Shown in pieces: positions 16,341 through 25,709 of a stretch of 64,000 nucleotides of DNA; position 1 is the first letter of the stretch; every line of letters begins with the position of its first letter. The DNA is from CBDAPE01 sp965198325 (GTDB taxonomy: Bacteria > Pseudomonadota > Alphaproteobacteria > UBA828 > JAPUJA01): the NCBI GenBank assembly GCA_965198325.1, contig CBDAPE010000011.1:1-64000 (forward strand), written 5' to 3'. The notes beneath the pieces are model-generated. The model was not told where the DNA came from. It saw nothing but the letters and a program-made list of their open reading frames with translations, and made no database searches. Position numbers and translations under genes: made by a program.

Positions 16341-17052
16341 CAAACCCGGGCCGTTTCAGTCCACGCGCATCAAGGTCGTCGAGGAACTGGCGCCACGCCG
16401 CCTGGCTTTCTCCGCCCATATTCCCGATCGAAAGCAAGACCTTCTGGCCATCCTGGCGCACCCCTATAGCCGCGAGAACCGAGATGTTGGTGGCCTTGCG
16501 GTCCAGTCGGGTCTTGATCACAGTGCCGTCAAGGATCAGCCGAACAATATCCTCATCCGCGAGGCCACGGCTGCACCAGGCGTCCCAATCGACCTTCACC
16601 TTGCGCCACGCCCGGCTCACAACGTCCTTGCTCACAGAACCCCGGAAGAGCCCGAACAGCGCGCGTTTCACCCGCCGCGTGTTGGTTCCGGACAGATACA
16701 CCGAAGCGATCAGCGCCTCGGCCTTTCTGGTCAGCCGCTGGTAGCGCGGCAGCGCCCGCGAACGCCATTCCGACGCCCGACCGTCTTCCTCAACGATCCG
16801 CGCACGCGGCACGCTCACCCTCTCGGTCCCGAATGTCCCCGTCAGTTGCCGCTTCCGGTGCCCGTTCCGATACCCTTGCCGAAGCGCGTCCTCTCGACCG
16901 TATCGGCAGCGCCCGAGAAACTGCGCAAGTTCCTCCTCAAAAACGGCCTCGATCGTGGATCTGATGTTCTCCCGCAGCCGGTCCTCGATCGGATCATAGC
17001 CGGCGTCATTGGCCAGTAGCGAAAGCACGGAAGTCTCGGTAGTGTTCTTCAT
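16341..17052 (-). pseudogene. IS256-family transposase, N-terminal 237 residues
   Basis: This is a Mutator-type transposase cut after about 237 residues of the usual 400. Present are LAQFLGRCRYGREDALRQGY, RNGHRKRQLTGTFGTERVSV and VRLILDGTVIKTRLDRKATN, with the first catalytic Asp (LILDGTV). The second Asp and the Glu are lost. The ATG at 17052 has AAGGAG about 8 bases upstream. The stop just after GFVE is supplied by the IS3 element. Confidence 0.88.
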
Positions 17053-17152
17053 GGCGTGATCTCCTTGGCGGTGCTAGCCGCCGGTTGGGTGGTTGTCTTG
17101 TCACCCGGAGATTACGCCACCCTCAAATTTCCACCACTTTCGAGACACAGCC
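16341..17152 (-). mobile_element. Different IS256-family element, 5' part
   Basis: The end GGCTGTGTCTCGAAAGTGG starts at 17152 on the minus strand and interrupts the isochorismatase gene. The other end is missing because the IS3 element at 16340 cuts it. The transposase is clearly different from that of the three IS256 copies elsewhere. Confidence 0.85.
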
Positions 17153-17728
17153 TGCAGCCGCACAGTCTCTAAGTAGCATACAATCGTAGCCACGATCGCC
17201 CGCCGCACGGAGTGTTGAGTGCACACAGACATCCGTGGTGATACCGGCAAATACCATGTTCTCAATGCCACGGCCGGCCAACACGAAATCAAGATCCGTG
17301 GCGTAAAAACCATTAGTCGCGGATTTGTCGATGATCGGCTCGCTGGATCGAGGAGCGAGTTCAGGCGTGATTTCTGCACCCTTCTCACCGCGAATCATCA
17401 AGCGACCGTATGGACCGGGCCCGCCGATCTCGGCTCCCGCACGACGGCTCCGCCACCGTGTCACCTCAGGCAAATCAGCTAAATCTGCCCGAAACCCCTC
17501 GCGGATAAAGATAACGTGGAGTCCTGCCTCGCGTGCGGCGGTTAGCGCTTGGCGTGTTGGCTCGATCGCCGCCTGCATCGGCGCGATGTCATAACCCATC
17601 GTATCGAAATAGCCGCCAGGCTGAAGGTAATCCACCTGCATGTCGATGATCACGAAAGCGGTATTTTCAGGGCGTAAAAAGCCGTTGTAAGCAAAATCGT
17701 AAGGGTCGCCCTTGACAAAGAGTGGCAT
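17123..17728 (-). CDS. Isochorismatase-family cysteine hydrolase, C-terminus cut
   Basis: Members hydrolyse C-N or vinyl-ether bonds (nicotinamide, ureidoacrylate, isochorismate, N-carbamoyl compounds). The triad is visible: Asp in FVIIDMQVDYL, Lys in IIDKSATNGFYATDLDFVL, and Cys in FAGITTDVCVHSTLRAA with the preceding cis-peptide turn. The N-terminus with YDFAYNGFLRPENTAFVIID resembles RutB-like and biuret-hydrolase-like members. Genuine sequence stops at LLRDCAAAG; the last nine or so residues come from the IS256 end at 17152. About 25-30 residues of the last helix are missing against the usual 220-230. The substrate cannot be told. Confidence 0.78.
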   Translation of the reverse strand: MPLFVKGDPYDFAYNGFLRPENTAFVIIDMQVDYLQPGGYFDTMGYDIAPMQAAIEPTRQALTAAREAGLHVIFIREGFRADLADLPEVTRWRSRRAGAEIGGPGPYGRLMIRGEKGAEITPELAPRSSEPIIDKSATNGFYATDLDFVLAGRGIENMVFAGITTDVCVHSTLRAAGDRGYDCMLLRDCAAAGCVSKVVEI

Positions 17729-18181
17729 AGCTTCCTCCCTGCGTTGTACCGGACACCGTTAGGGCTGTGCTTAATAAGTTTACCACAATGTCGGGCGCCT
17801 TCGTGCTCAACGTTGATGGTCCGGAGGGTCAGACATCGCTCACCGCACTCAAACAAACATATGGCCCGATAGCCAAAACCCTTGAATGAATAACCAGCAA
17901 GCTCCGGGAGGCTGAGGTCGCCTTGGCTGTCGGTCAATCCGTGTTCGAGGTCCGTCGGGCGTCGAAAACGTCGCCTTCCTGCCTCTAACAAGACGAAATA
18001 TGGTGAGATGTCTGCGTGGCATCGGTAACCGGACGTCCTTGAGTGCTGACCCTTACATCCGCTTTTAGCCAAGAGCGGACGTTCTGCCGATCACCGGAGC
18101 CAAGGGTCGCCGAAGCAGAACTCGCGGGTCGCGGACGATGCTGTGCAGGGTCGTTCGGCCGCAGATTTGCGGACGATCCGA
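17729..18181. other. Intergenic region, nothing recognised
   Basis: The stretch has lower coding character than its surroundings. A minus-strand open frame through it (to 18072) has no family features and reads into the isochorismatase region in a different frame, so I do not call it a gene. No IS end is visible. Confidence 0.5.
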
Positions 18182-19042
18182 TTACAGGCCCATCTGCGCG
18201 ATCAATGCCCTGGTCAACGGATCCCGGGCGTTGCCGAGGCGGTCTGTGATGGCGAAGTGATTGTCACCCGGCGTCGCTACGAACTCCGCCTTGATCCGGT
18301 GCAACCTGAGACGGGCCGCGTATTCGAGTGACTGCCAGTGGAACAGGTCGGGCTCGCCGCCGCCCACGGCGACGATCGAGGGCCCTTTTGCGAAGGGAGG
18401 CAGGTCCATCGGGCTCATGGCTTTGGCTTCTTTGGCCGTCAGCCGGATGTCCGGTTGCAATTGCGAGTGGCGATGCGGCTCGATGTCGAACAGCCCGCTC
18501 AAAGGCGCGGTTCCCTTGATCAGGTTCTTCGGCAGGCGACCCTCCTTCGACCAGTCGGTCGCGATCATCATCCCGGTGAGGTGGCCGCCCGCCGAGTGGC
18601 CGGATACGTGGATCCTACTGAGATCGCCGTTGTGCTTGGCGATGTTCTTGTAGACCCAGGCAATCGCGCGCCGCATCTGGTGGACGATGTCGGTGATGCG
18701 CACCTTCGGGCAGAGATCGTAATTGGGCAACACCACGGTCGCACCCGCCGCGACCATCGGCCCGGCGATGTGACTGTAGATGCTCTTGTCGAGCGCGCGC
18801 CAGTAGCCACCGTGAATGAACACCTGCACCGGTGCGCCCTTGCGCGTGGCGGGAAAGATATCGAGCGTCTGCCCCGGCGTGTCCCCGTACGCCACGTCGA
18901 TCCGGCAGGCGAGCTTCTTGCGGACCCGGGCGCTGCGCGCGGCCGATTTCTGCAGGTACTCGTCCGCGTTATTCACCGTCAGACGCGGCAGGTACTGGAG
19001 ATTGATGTCGTTGATCTGCGCTTTGGTCAGCTTCTTGGCCAT
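18182..19042 (-). CDS. Alpha/beta hydrolase, kynurenine-formamidase-like
   Basis: This is a 286-residue cytoplasmic serine hydrolase of the HSL/arylformamidase-like group. It has the oxyanion motif VFIHGGYWRALDKS, the nucleophile elbow HVSGHSAGGHLTG, the Asp region VAVGGGEPDLFHWQS and the His in TPGDNHFAITDRL. The combination HGGYW plus GHSAGG is typical of arylformamidase-type enzymes, but the true substrate is unknown. No signal peptide is seen. The start MAKKLTKAQINDINLQYLP is the first ATG. It stands alone on this strand. Confidence 0.85.
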   Translation of the reverse strand: MAKKLTKAQINDINLQYLPRLTVNNADEYLQKSAARSARVRKKLACRIDVAYGDTPGQTLDIFPATRKGAPVQVFIHGGYWRALDKSIYSHIAGPMVAAGATVVLPNYDLCPKVRITDIVHQMRRAIAWVYKNIAKHNGDLSRIHVSGHSAGGHLTGMMIATDWSKEGRLPKNLIKGTAPLSGLFDIEPHRHSQLQPDIRLTAKEAKAMSPMDLPPFAKGPSIVAVGGGEPDLFHWQSLEYAARLRLHRIKAEFVATPGDNHFAITDRLGNARDPLTRALIAQMGL

Positions 19043-19544
19043 CGCCTACCCCCTCGGTTCGTGGTGGTCCATCTGGTGAGCACGAGCATTCTAGGGCCTA
19101 TTTATCCGACATTCGCCAGATAGCCTCCAAATTCATGGCCATTAAATTGGACCGTAACATAGCGGCCATGGCGACCGCCACTTCCGCTCGTAGCCATATC
19201 CAGACCGAAATTCGCGTCGTCAGAAAATTGGATGCTACTTAGCGGGCAAGGCTGTACTGGCTGAAGCGAAACGGGTCGGATGGTTCGTTTTTGGTCTACA
19301 GCTCGACCAGGCGGTCGTCGTTGGCACTGCCGAGATCAAGTTGACGGTTGGTCTCGAAGTAACCGGTTTAAATCGCTATCAAATCTTTAACCATATTCAG
19401 GCAAACAAGTCGGATGAAGCTGAGAAGATTCATAGGGTTTGCGCGATTTTCCGTGAACCCGTCCAACGGGCCGATCGACTCAAGAAAACGACGACCGGAT
19501 TTTCGGCAGCCCGATTCCGACTAGGCGAGTCCGCGAGCACCATC
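19043..19544. other. Intergenic region, nothing recognised
   Basis: I see no gene, repeat or IS end here. The pentapeptide-repeat frame stays open upstream to 19341, but the translated segment has no repeats and no good start signal. Confidence 0.4.
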
Positions 19545-19550
19545 ATGTCC

Positions 19551-20827
19551 ATGTCCCGTGACGAGATCCTCGAGATCGTGGTTGAGCACCAGCGCTGGCT
19601 TCGGCAACCGGGCAAGGGTAGCCGCGCCGATTTCATCAACGCCAACCTGAAGAACACCCAACTCGAAGGAGTCAACCTCGAATCTGGGAAACTCGCCGGT
19701 GCAAACCTCGCTTGCAGCAAGTTGAGCGGGATTAATCTATCGAAAGCCAATTTGTTCAACGCGAATTTGCGGTTCTGCGATTTGATCGGCGCGAACCTCT
19801 CGAGTGCCGACCTGCGGGGCGCAAAACTTCGCGAGTCCGACCTCACCGACGCCGATCTCAGGGGTGCAGACATGCGCGAGGGCACCCAGACGAACTACGA
19901 AGAGGGCCGTATCGAAGGCATCGAGACGGAACTGTTGATGTGCACCCTCGATCACGCGATACTCAGAAACGCAAATCTTTCCCACGTCAAGTTGCACCGC
20001 GCCTCGATCCAGGGCGCGGACCTCTCCAACGCGGTACTCGTTGGTGCAAAACTCAAGAAAGTGAACTTCAAGAATTCCGATCTCACGAGTGTCGACCTTT
20101 CCGATGCCGACCTCAGTGATGCAAACTTGACGTGCTGCAACCTTGAGGGCGCCGACCTGCGGTCCGCCGACTTGACCGGTGTCAATCTGACCAACGCGAA
20201 TATCGACAATGCCAATTTCGGTGGTAGCGATCTCGCCGTCGTGATTCGTGACCACCCAGACGAACTCGACAGGCCGGCAGACTATCCCCATCTGCCGTCG
20301 GTTCGGGAGATATTCCGGCGTCACGCGGCTTGGGTCAGCAGCGGGGGGCAAGAAGGCGCGCGCGCGATTCTCGATCGACGGGACCTGAGCGATTCGATCT
20401 TTCGGACGTCAACCTTAGCGGCGCGAGTTTGCGCGGGACTAATATGAAGAAGGCGAGGCTTTCGCGATCGCTACTCGTTCTATGCGACATGAGCGGAGCG
20501 AATCTGGTGCAAGCGCAACTCAACATGGCCGTCATGACCGGCGTGAACCTCGAAGACGCTAATCTTAACGATGCCAATTTGCGAAAGGCCTGCCTGCAGC
20601 CGGCCGACATTTTGGATGCGGGCGGCGAATTGACGGGCCGCCAGTGGCCCGCCAATCTGAGCGGCGCCAACCTCACCAGGACTCGCCTTACGTCGGCGGA
20701 CCTCACGGAGGCCATTCTGAAGGGCACAGACCTGACGAGCGCCGAACTGACCGGGACGGTCTTCACGGATGCCGATCTCGAAAACACCGAGGTGACCGGC
20801 ACGCGCCTCGAGAGGCTCTCCGCTTAA
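19551..20827 (+). pseudogene. Pentapeptide-repeat protein with a frameshift
   Basis: The protein is built of A(D/N)LxX repeats that fold as a right-handed quadrilateral beta-helix; some relatives mimic DNA and protect gyrase. An N-terminal helix (SRDEILEIVVEHQRWLRQPG) is followed by more than 20 repeats such as ADLSDANLTC and ADLRSADLTG. The repeats stop near 20,260, a non-repeat linker of about 40 residues follows, and repeats resume in the next frame (from FDLSDVNLSGASLRG) to the stop at 20827. The frame change lies near 20,385-20,400; without it the protein would have about 425 residues. ATG 19545 or 19551 are equal candidates. A sequencing error could explain the shift. Confidence 0.75.
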
Positions 20828-21253
20828 CAGTACAAGCTCGGCGCTCGACGGGGCGCAAACCGTTCCAAGACCGAGACACGATGACTCGCGCCAGTCGATT
20901 GACCCGGCTCCGCCTTGGAGCCGACAATGGCGACAACTACATTTTCCACCTTTAAGCAGTATGATATTGCCGTCCTCGCCGAATGGCGTCAGTTGAACGG
21001 GTGAGCGCCTTTAACGCTTCTGATTAGTCAGCTCACGCTCAGTTAAACGGACAATCAGGCTGCGAGCCGAGTCTCGAATTGACTAAGGTCCGCATAGGGT
21101 CATATGCGGACGTTCTCGGCTGGGCAACGGAGGGTCTGCTTATAGCCAAGTGTAGGCCCTAGGCTTCGTATTCTGCTGTCCGGGCGATCCGGTGCGTTGC
21201 GGGGGTCCGCATGCTGCTTCATTTACGCCTGTTGGTCGGGCGGCGGCAATAGA
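20828..21253. other. Intergenic region left of IS427-type element
   Basis: No gene can be supported. The sequence is not repeated elsewhere in the window. Confidence 0.4.
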
Positions 21254-21325
21254 CTAGGGTCCGGACCCATTAAGGGGATTCCCAAAGCGGGGCTGGCATG
21301 ATTCATTGTCTCCAGCGAGGAGGCG

Positions 21326-21763
21326 ATGGAAATGTCGGATTTCTTTTGGTTTTCGGATGCGCAATGGGCTCGGATCGCTTCGCTTTTGCCGACGGATACG
21401 CGCGGCATGGCGCGCGTTGACGATCGCCGGGTGCTGAGCGGGATCGTCCATGCCCTGAGGAATGGCGGGCGCTGGGCCGACTGTCCGCGTGAGGTCTACG
21501 GACCGAAGAAGAAGACGCTCTACAACCGCTTTGTACGCTGGGCGGAGCGCGGCATCTGGGAACGGATATTCAGCGCGCTGGCGGACGGCGAAGACGCCCC
21601 CGACCGGCTGTTCATCGATTCAACCTGCATCAAGGTTCATCGCTGCGCCGGCGGCGGAAAAGGGGGGCCTTGGCCCATGGCATCGGCCGCACCAAGGGGG
21701 GCCGCAACACCAAGCTCCACGCTGTCTGCGATGCGAAAGGCAGGCCCCTCGTCCTGCTCCTGA
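21326..21763 (+). CDS. IS427-group transposase, first frame
   Basis: This is the N-terminal DUF4096-type half: FFWFSDAQWARIASLLPTDT, ALRNGGRWADCPREVYGP and the first catalytic Asp in DRLFIDSTCIKVHR. The useful reading ends at the A4G6 tract at 21658-21667; beyond it this frame is meaningless and stops at 21763. A -1 slip there continues into 21670-22092. Confidence 0.88.
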   Translation: MEMSDFFWFSDAQWARIASLLPTDTRGMARVDDRRVLSGIVHALRNGGRWADCPREVYGPKKKTLYNRFVRWAERGIWERIFSALADGEDAPDRLFIDSTCIKVHRCAGGGKGGPWPMASAAPRGAATPSSTLSAMRKAGPSSCS

Positions 21764-22092
21764 CACCAGGAAACGTCCATGATTGCAAGCTCGCCCAGCG
21801 CTGTATCGAAGCCATGCCGCCCGCCGCCGAACTCGTCGCCGACAAGGGCGATGACAGCAAAGCCCTGCGCGACTGGCTGGCAGAACGCGGAACCACGGCC
21901 GTCATCCCACCGCGCAAGAACCGCAAGGTCCAATACCATTATGACAAGACCGTCTACAGGCAGCGCAACATCATCGAGCGCATGTTTTGCCGCCTCAAGG
22001 ACTGGCGCCGTATAGCCACCCGCTTCGACCGCAACATCAAAAACTTCATCGCAGCAATCGCCCTTGCCGCCGCCGTCATCTGGTGGCTGTAA
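21670..22092 (+). CDS. IS427-group transposase, second frame
   Basis: This is the C-terminal DDE half. It has GIGRTKGGRNTKLHAVCDAK, ELVADKGDDSKALRDWLAER with the second Asp, and RNIIERMFCRLKDWRRIATR with the Glu and the usual Y-(2)-R-(3)-E-(6)-R signature. It is in the -1 frame relative to 21326-21763 and has no proper start of its own, so it is made by frameshifting at the A4G6 tract. Confidence 0.88.
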   Translation: MAHGIGRTKGGRNTKLHAVCDAKGRPLVLLLTPGNVHDCKLAQRCIEAMPPAAELVADKGDDSKALRDWLAERGTTAVIPPRKNRKVQYHYDKTVYRQRNIIERMFCRLKDWRRIATRFDRNIKNFIAAIALAAAVIWWL

Positions 22093-22214
22093 TGAGTCCG
22101 GACCCTAGTATTCGACCCTGATCAAACACCGGCGCCAAGCGATCGACAGGAGCCCTTGACCCACGCTCTCATCCTCGTCCGTGAGACCCCGATCACAATC
22201 AGAAATCAGCAAGC

Positions 22215-23057
22215 ATGCCCGACACATCGTGCTATACGCCGCCAAAGGTCTGGCAATGGAATTCCGAGAACGGAGGCACATGGGCCAAGATCAATCGCCC
22301 AATCGCGGGCGCAACACACGAGGAGGAACTGCCGGTCGGCCGGCATCCGCTGCAGCTTTACTCGCTGGCGACGCCCAACGGCGTCAAGGTCACGATTATG
22401 CTGGAAGAACTGCTCGCGCTTGGAAAACGTGAGGCCGAATACGATGCATTCCTGATCGAGATCGGCGATGGCGAGCAGTTCGGAAGCGGGTTCGTGGCGC
22501 TGAACCCAAACTCGAAGATTCCGGCCTTGCTTGGCCGGAGCACGTCGCCACCTACCCGCGTATTCGAATCGGGCGCGATCCTGCTTTACCTCGCGGAAAA
22601 GTTCAACGCGTTTGTTCCCCACGAGCCATCAGAGAGTGCGGAATGCATGTCGTGGCTGTTTTGGCAGATGGGCAGCGCGCCCTATCTGGGCGGCGGCTTC
22701 GGGCATTTCTACGCCTATGCTCCGGAGATGTTCGAGTATGCGATCGACCGCTATACGATGGAAGTGAAGCGCCAGCTCGATGTGCTGGACAAGAACCTTT
22801 CGAGCCGGCGCTATCTTTGTGGCGATGACTACAGCATCGCCGACATCGCCACCTATCCGTGGTACGGAGACCTTGTGCTGAACAACGCCTACGAGGCGGC
22901 GGAATTCCTCGACGCGGCGTCCTACAAGCACGTCGTCAGATGGGCATCGGAGATAGAGGAACGCCCGGCCGTCCAGCGCGGTCGGCGGGTCAACAAGACA
23001 TGGGGACCGGAAGAAGAACGCGTCCCCGAACGCCATGATGCCAGCGACCTTGATTGA
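22215..23057 (+). CDS. yghU: YghU-type glutathione S-transferase / disulfide-bond oxidoreductase
   Basis: YghU enzymes are Nu-class glutathione transferases that bind two glutathiones and reduce disulfides or organic hydroperoxides. The 280-residue product matches the family over its whole length: an N-terminal extension (YTPPKVWQWNSENGG), thioredoxin fold LQLYSLATPNGVKVTIMLEE, the cis-Pro region NPNSKIPAL, FESGAILLYLAEKF, then the helical domain with APYLGGGFGHFYAYAP and DYSIADIATYPWYGD. The C-terminal ERHDASDLD is also characteristic. The ATG at 22215 gives the family N-terminus; no strong ribosome binding site is seen. It is intact and stands alone. Confidence 0.93.
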   Translation: MPDTSCYTPPKVWQWNSENGGTWAKINRPIAGATHEEELPVGRHPLQLYSLATPNGVKVTIMLEELLALGKREAEYDAFLIEIGDGEQFGSGFVALNPNSKIPALLGRSTSPPTRVFESGAILLYLAEKFNAFVPHEPSESAECMSWLFWQMGSAPYLGGGFGHFYAYAPEMFEYAIDRYTMEVKRQLDVLDKNLSSRRYLCGDDYSIADIATYPWYGDLVLNNAYEAAEFLDAASYKHVVRWASEIEERPAVQRGRRVNKTWGPEEERVPERHDASDLD

Positions 23058-23419
23058 GCCGCGAAGAAGGCGGTGCACCAGGCAGGTTCGTTAGCGACGG
23101 TTTCCGCTTGGGGTCACAAACGGACATCGACGAATTGCCGCTGCTTCTCTGGTGGTCAAGCTACGCGCTGCCAAGCACCTGCCTGCGCAAGACGGCGTTC
23201 TACCGGCCCTGGCCGGGGCTGCCGGATAGTCTGGGCTGAGGGGTGGTCGACGGGGAATTGCTCGACGTCTGTTTGTAGCCATCTCCGGATTTCCGCGACG
23301 GTGCCCAGCGAATTCCGGAATAACCGCATTTAACGCAATACGAACGTTGGGAAGGATGTTCGATGGCGCCGTCTATCTCGACCGCGCCGCCCCCGTCCCA
23401 CCCCGGTGAATATGGACTA
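23058..23419. other. Intergenic region, nothing recognised
   Basis: The short open frames here have no family features. The region separates the convergent yghU and amine oxidase genes; I see no convincing terminator. Confidence 0.4.
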
Positions 23420-24808
23420 TTAGTATCGCCTTTCCCAGAACCCCGGGAGTCTTGAGGCTCGCTGCACCGTCCAAGCGCTACGCGGAATAGGTGCGCGGCA
23501 CGGGTTAGTCGACCACGGAGGCCGCGCCAACTCGGCCATAGTTCGCACGGCCTCGAGTCCCGAGAAATAGGCGCCGGCACAGGTCGCCCACTGGCCCAAT
23601 TCGCAGGCCTCGCCCGCGAAGAAGATCTTTTCGGCGATCGGCTCCTTGAGCCTTTCGCGCATATGCGCATAGCCCGGCTCGGCCGATGTGTATGAGCCGC
23701 GGGCCCACTGATCCTCGCCCCATCGGGTGTAGTAGCCCTTGACGAAATGCGTGTCGATATTCGAGCCGAATATGTTGCGCAGCTCCTGAAGGCCAAAGTC
23801 CACCGCCGTAGCCACACCGGCTTGCTCTAAATCTTGGGCAAACCTGCCGCCAACGCCGCCAAACGTCAGGCCGCTTCCCGAAATGTTCACGCTGAACTGA
23901 GCGGTTTGGTCATTCGCGTTTTGATGCGAAATGAAGCTGTCGTTTCCGACGCCGAACACGTCTTGCGAAAACTGCAGGGCGATATGATTGTATACGCCCA
24001 AAGAAATCCGCTCGAAGGCTTCCTGCTTCCAAATGGGAAGCGGGGGGTCGAAAACGATGCCGCCTCCCGCCAGGACGCCCGTCGATACCGTCACGATGAC
24101 AGCCGCTGTTCTAATCGTCCCTCTCGGCGTCTCGACCGACACGCAATCATCGCCCCATCGAACTCTTGTGACGGGCGTATTAAGCTGCACGGGCAAGTTT
24201 CGCCCGTAATGGGCCACCAGAGCGCCGAACCCCTCGGAACAAAGCCAGTTGGTGCCAAATTCTTCTGAATTCCACCAGTCGACGCAGGAGAAATCTTCCA
24301 GATCCTTCGCCATCAAGGCCGCTCCGATTTCGTAGGCGACCAATGGGTACCAGGGGCCCGTGTTGGCGCCCGCATTTGCAACCGCTGCGGCCGCGCTGAT
24401 GTCGTTGCCCTGGGCACCTGCCGTTGAAATTGCGTTATTGACCGCATCCCAGGTATCAAAATAGGCCTGTTGCTCCTGAGGCACCGCGAGCCTTGAGCCG
24501 ACATAAAGTGACCAGCTTCCTGCAGCGAACGGCTGAGGAAAGATATCGAACCCGTTTCCCTGGCCGTATTGGATAAACGGGTTGGGACGGTCCACCCCGT
24601 TATGAAGCCAATGACAGCCTTGGTCGTAAGGCACGCCAAAAACAGACATGTCGGTATGAGCCCGGCCGCCGATGCGATCGCGTGCCTCCAGCACGATGAC
24701 GCGGAGCCCCGGGTCCAGTAACTCGCGCGCGGCAGCGAGCCCCGCTGCGCCCGCTCTGTCAACGGCGGAGCAAAAAGCGACCGCCGTGGCGGAGTAAAAA
24801 GGGACCAC
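23420..24808 (-). CDS. Flavin amine oxidase, N-terminus replaced by IS21 end
   Basis: This is an FAD-dependent amine oxidase (monoamine/polyamine oxidase family). Visible are AGAAGLAAARELLDPGLRVI, VLEARDRIGGRAHTD (the GGR loop), GCHWLHNG, the FAD-binding C-terminal IFFAGEACELGQWATCAGAY and FSGLEAVRTMAELA. The first strand and first Gly of the GxGxxG dinucleotide motif are missing because IS21-A ends at 24757. The open frame continues into the IS (MVPFYSATAVAFCSAVDR), giving a chimeric start. Relatives of this group usually carry a signal peptide or 30-50 more residues. The last 30 residues are not family-like. Probably inactive. Confidence 0.8.
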   Translation of the reverse strand: MVPFYSATAVAFCSAVDRAGAAGLAAARELLDPGLRVIVLEARDRIGGRAHTDMSVFGVPYDQGCHWLHNGVDRPNPFIQYGQGNGFDIFPQPFAAGSWSLYVGSRLAVPQEQQAYFDTWDAVNNAISTAGAQGNDISAAAAVANAGANTGPWYPLVAYEIGAALMAKDLEDFSCVDWWNSEEFGTNWLCSEGFGALVAHYGRNLPVQLNTPVTRVRWGDDCVSVETPRGTIRTAAVIVTVSTGVLAGGGIVFDPPLPIWKQEAFERISLGVYNHIALQFSQDVFGVGNDSFISHQNANDQTAQFSVNISGSGLTFGGVGGRFAQDLEQAGVATAVDFGLQELRNIFGSNIDTHFVKGYYTRWGEDQWARGSYTSAEPGYAHMRERLKEPIAEKIFFAGEACELGQWATCAGAYFSGLEAVRTMAELARPPWSTNPCRAPIPRSAWTVQRASRLPGFWERRY

Positions 24809-24947
24809 CTGGCGGCTGCGGGCTTGTCCCCGTAGTCCATGGGCGGGCCCCGCGTGCGACGCGGCGTGCCCTCAACAGGCTGACGCGGCGGTGCGCGCGG
24901 GGGGGACCTGTGGGCCCACGGGGTCAAGCGAGGGCTGGGTGGTCGGT

Positions 24948-25709
24948 TCAGTTCGCCGTCGGGGTTTGACGCCTGCGGCTCTGGTTGAGCCGATAGCTGT
25001 CGCCGTTCATCTCGAGGATGTTGACGTGATGGGTGAGGCGGTCGAGCAGCGCGCCGGTCAGGCGTTCGGAGCCGAACACCTCGGTCCATTCGTCGAACGG
25101 CAGGTTGGTGGTGACCAGGGTCGCGCCGCGCTCGTAGCGTTGGCTGAACACCTCGAACAGGAGTTCGGCTTCGGTCTTGGACAGCGGCACGAAGCCGAGC
25201 TCGTCGATGATCAGAAGCTTGTAGGTGGCGAGCTTCTTCTGGAACCTCAGCAGCTGCTTGTCATCGCGGGCCTCGATGAGCTCGTGGACCAGCGCGGCGG
25301 TGATGAAGCCGACCGAGAGGCCCTTCTGGCAGGCCGCCAAGCCGAGACCGAGGGCGATGTGGGTCTTGCCGGTGCCGCTGTTGCCGAGCGCGATGAGGTT
25401 CTCGCGGCGCTCGATGTACGCGCAGCGGGCGAGCTCCAGGACCAACGTCTTGTTGAGCGAGGGGATGACCTTGAAATCGAAGCTATCGAGGCTCTTGATC
25501 ACGGGGAAGCGCGCCGCCTTGATCCGCCGCTCGACCATGCGGCGCTCGCGGTCGATCAGCTCAAGCTCGGCCAGACGCAAGAGATAGCGAACGTGGTCGA
25601 CGCCTTCAGAGGCGCACTGCCGGGCGATCTTGTCGTACTCTCGCAGGAAGGTCGGAAGCTTGAGCGTCTTGAGGTGGTGGGCGAGCAGCAGCTGTGGTGC
25701 GTCGGTCAT
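24948..25709 (-). CDS. istB: IS21-A IstB
   Basis: This is an AAA+ transposition helper of 253 residues, one shorter than the other copies: a single Ala is lost in FITAALVHELIEARD, where others have FITAAALVH. Walker A GNSGTGKTH and Walker B LLIIDELGF are intact. The ATG at 25709 overlaps the istA stop. It probably remains functional. Confidence 0.92.
   Translation of the reverse strand: MTDAPQLLLAHHLKTLKLPTFLREYDKIARQCASEGVDHVRYLLRLAELELIDRERRMVERRIKAARFPVIKSLDSFDFKVIPSLNKTLVLELARCAYIERRENLIALGNSGTGKTHIALGLGLAACQKGLSVGFITAALVHELIEARDDKQLLRFQKKLATYKLLIIDELGFVPLSKTEAELLFEVFSQRYERGATLVTTNLPFDEWTEVFGSERLTGALLDRLTHHVNILEMNGDSYRLNQSRRRQTPTAN

Larger units (their letters stand above)
21254..22108 (+). 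mobile_element. IS5-family (IS427 group) element, complete
   Basis: The element is about 850 bp with inverted ends GGGTCCGGACCCATTA (left) and GGGTCCGGACTCATTA (right, inverse). Both are flanked by CTAG (21254-21257 and 22105-22108), the typical target of this group. It holds two overlapping frames that form one transposase by frameshifting. Confidence 0.9.

Noticed and set aside
17650..18072. 140-residue minus-strand frame between isochorismatase and hydrolase
   Set aside because: It has no recognisable domain, poor start signals, and partly overlaps the isochorismatase in another frame.
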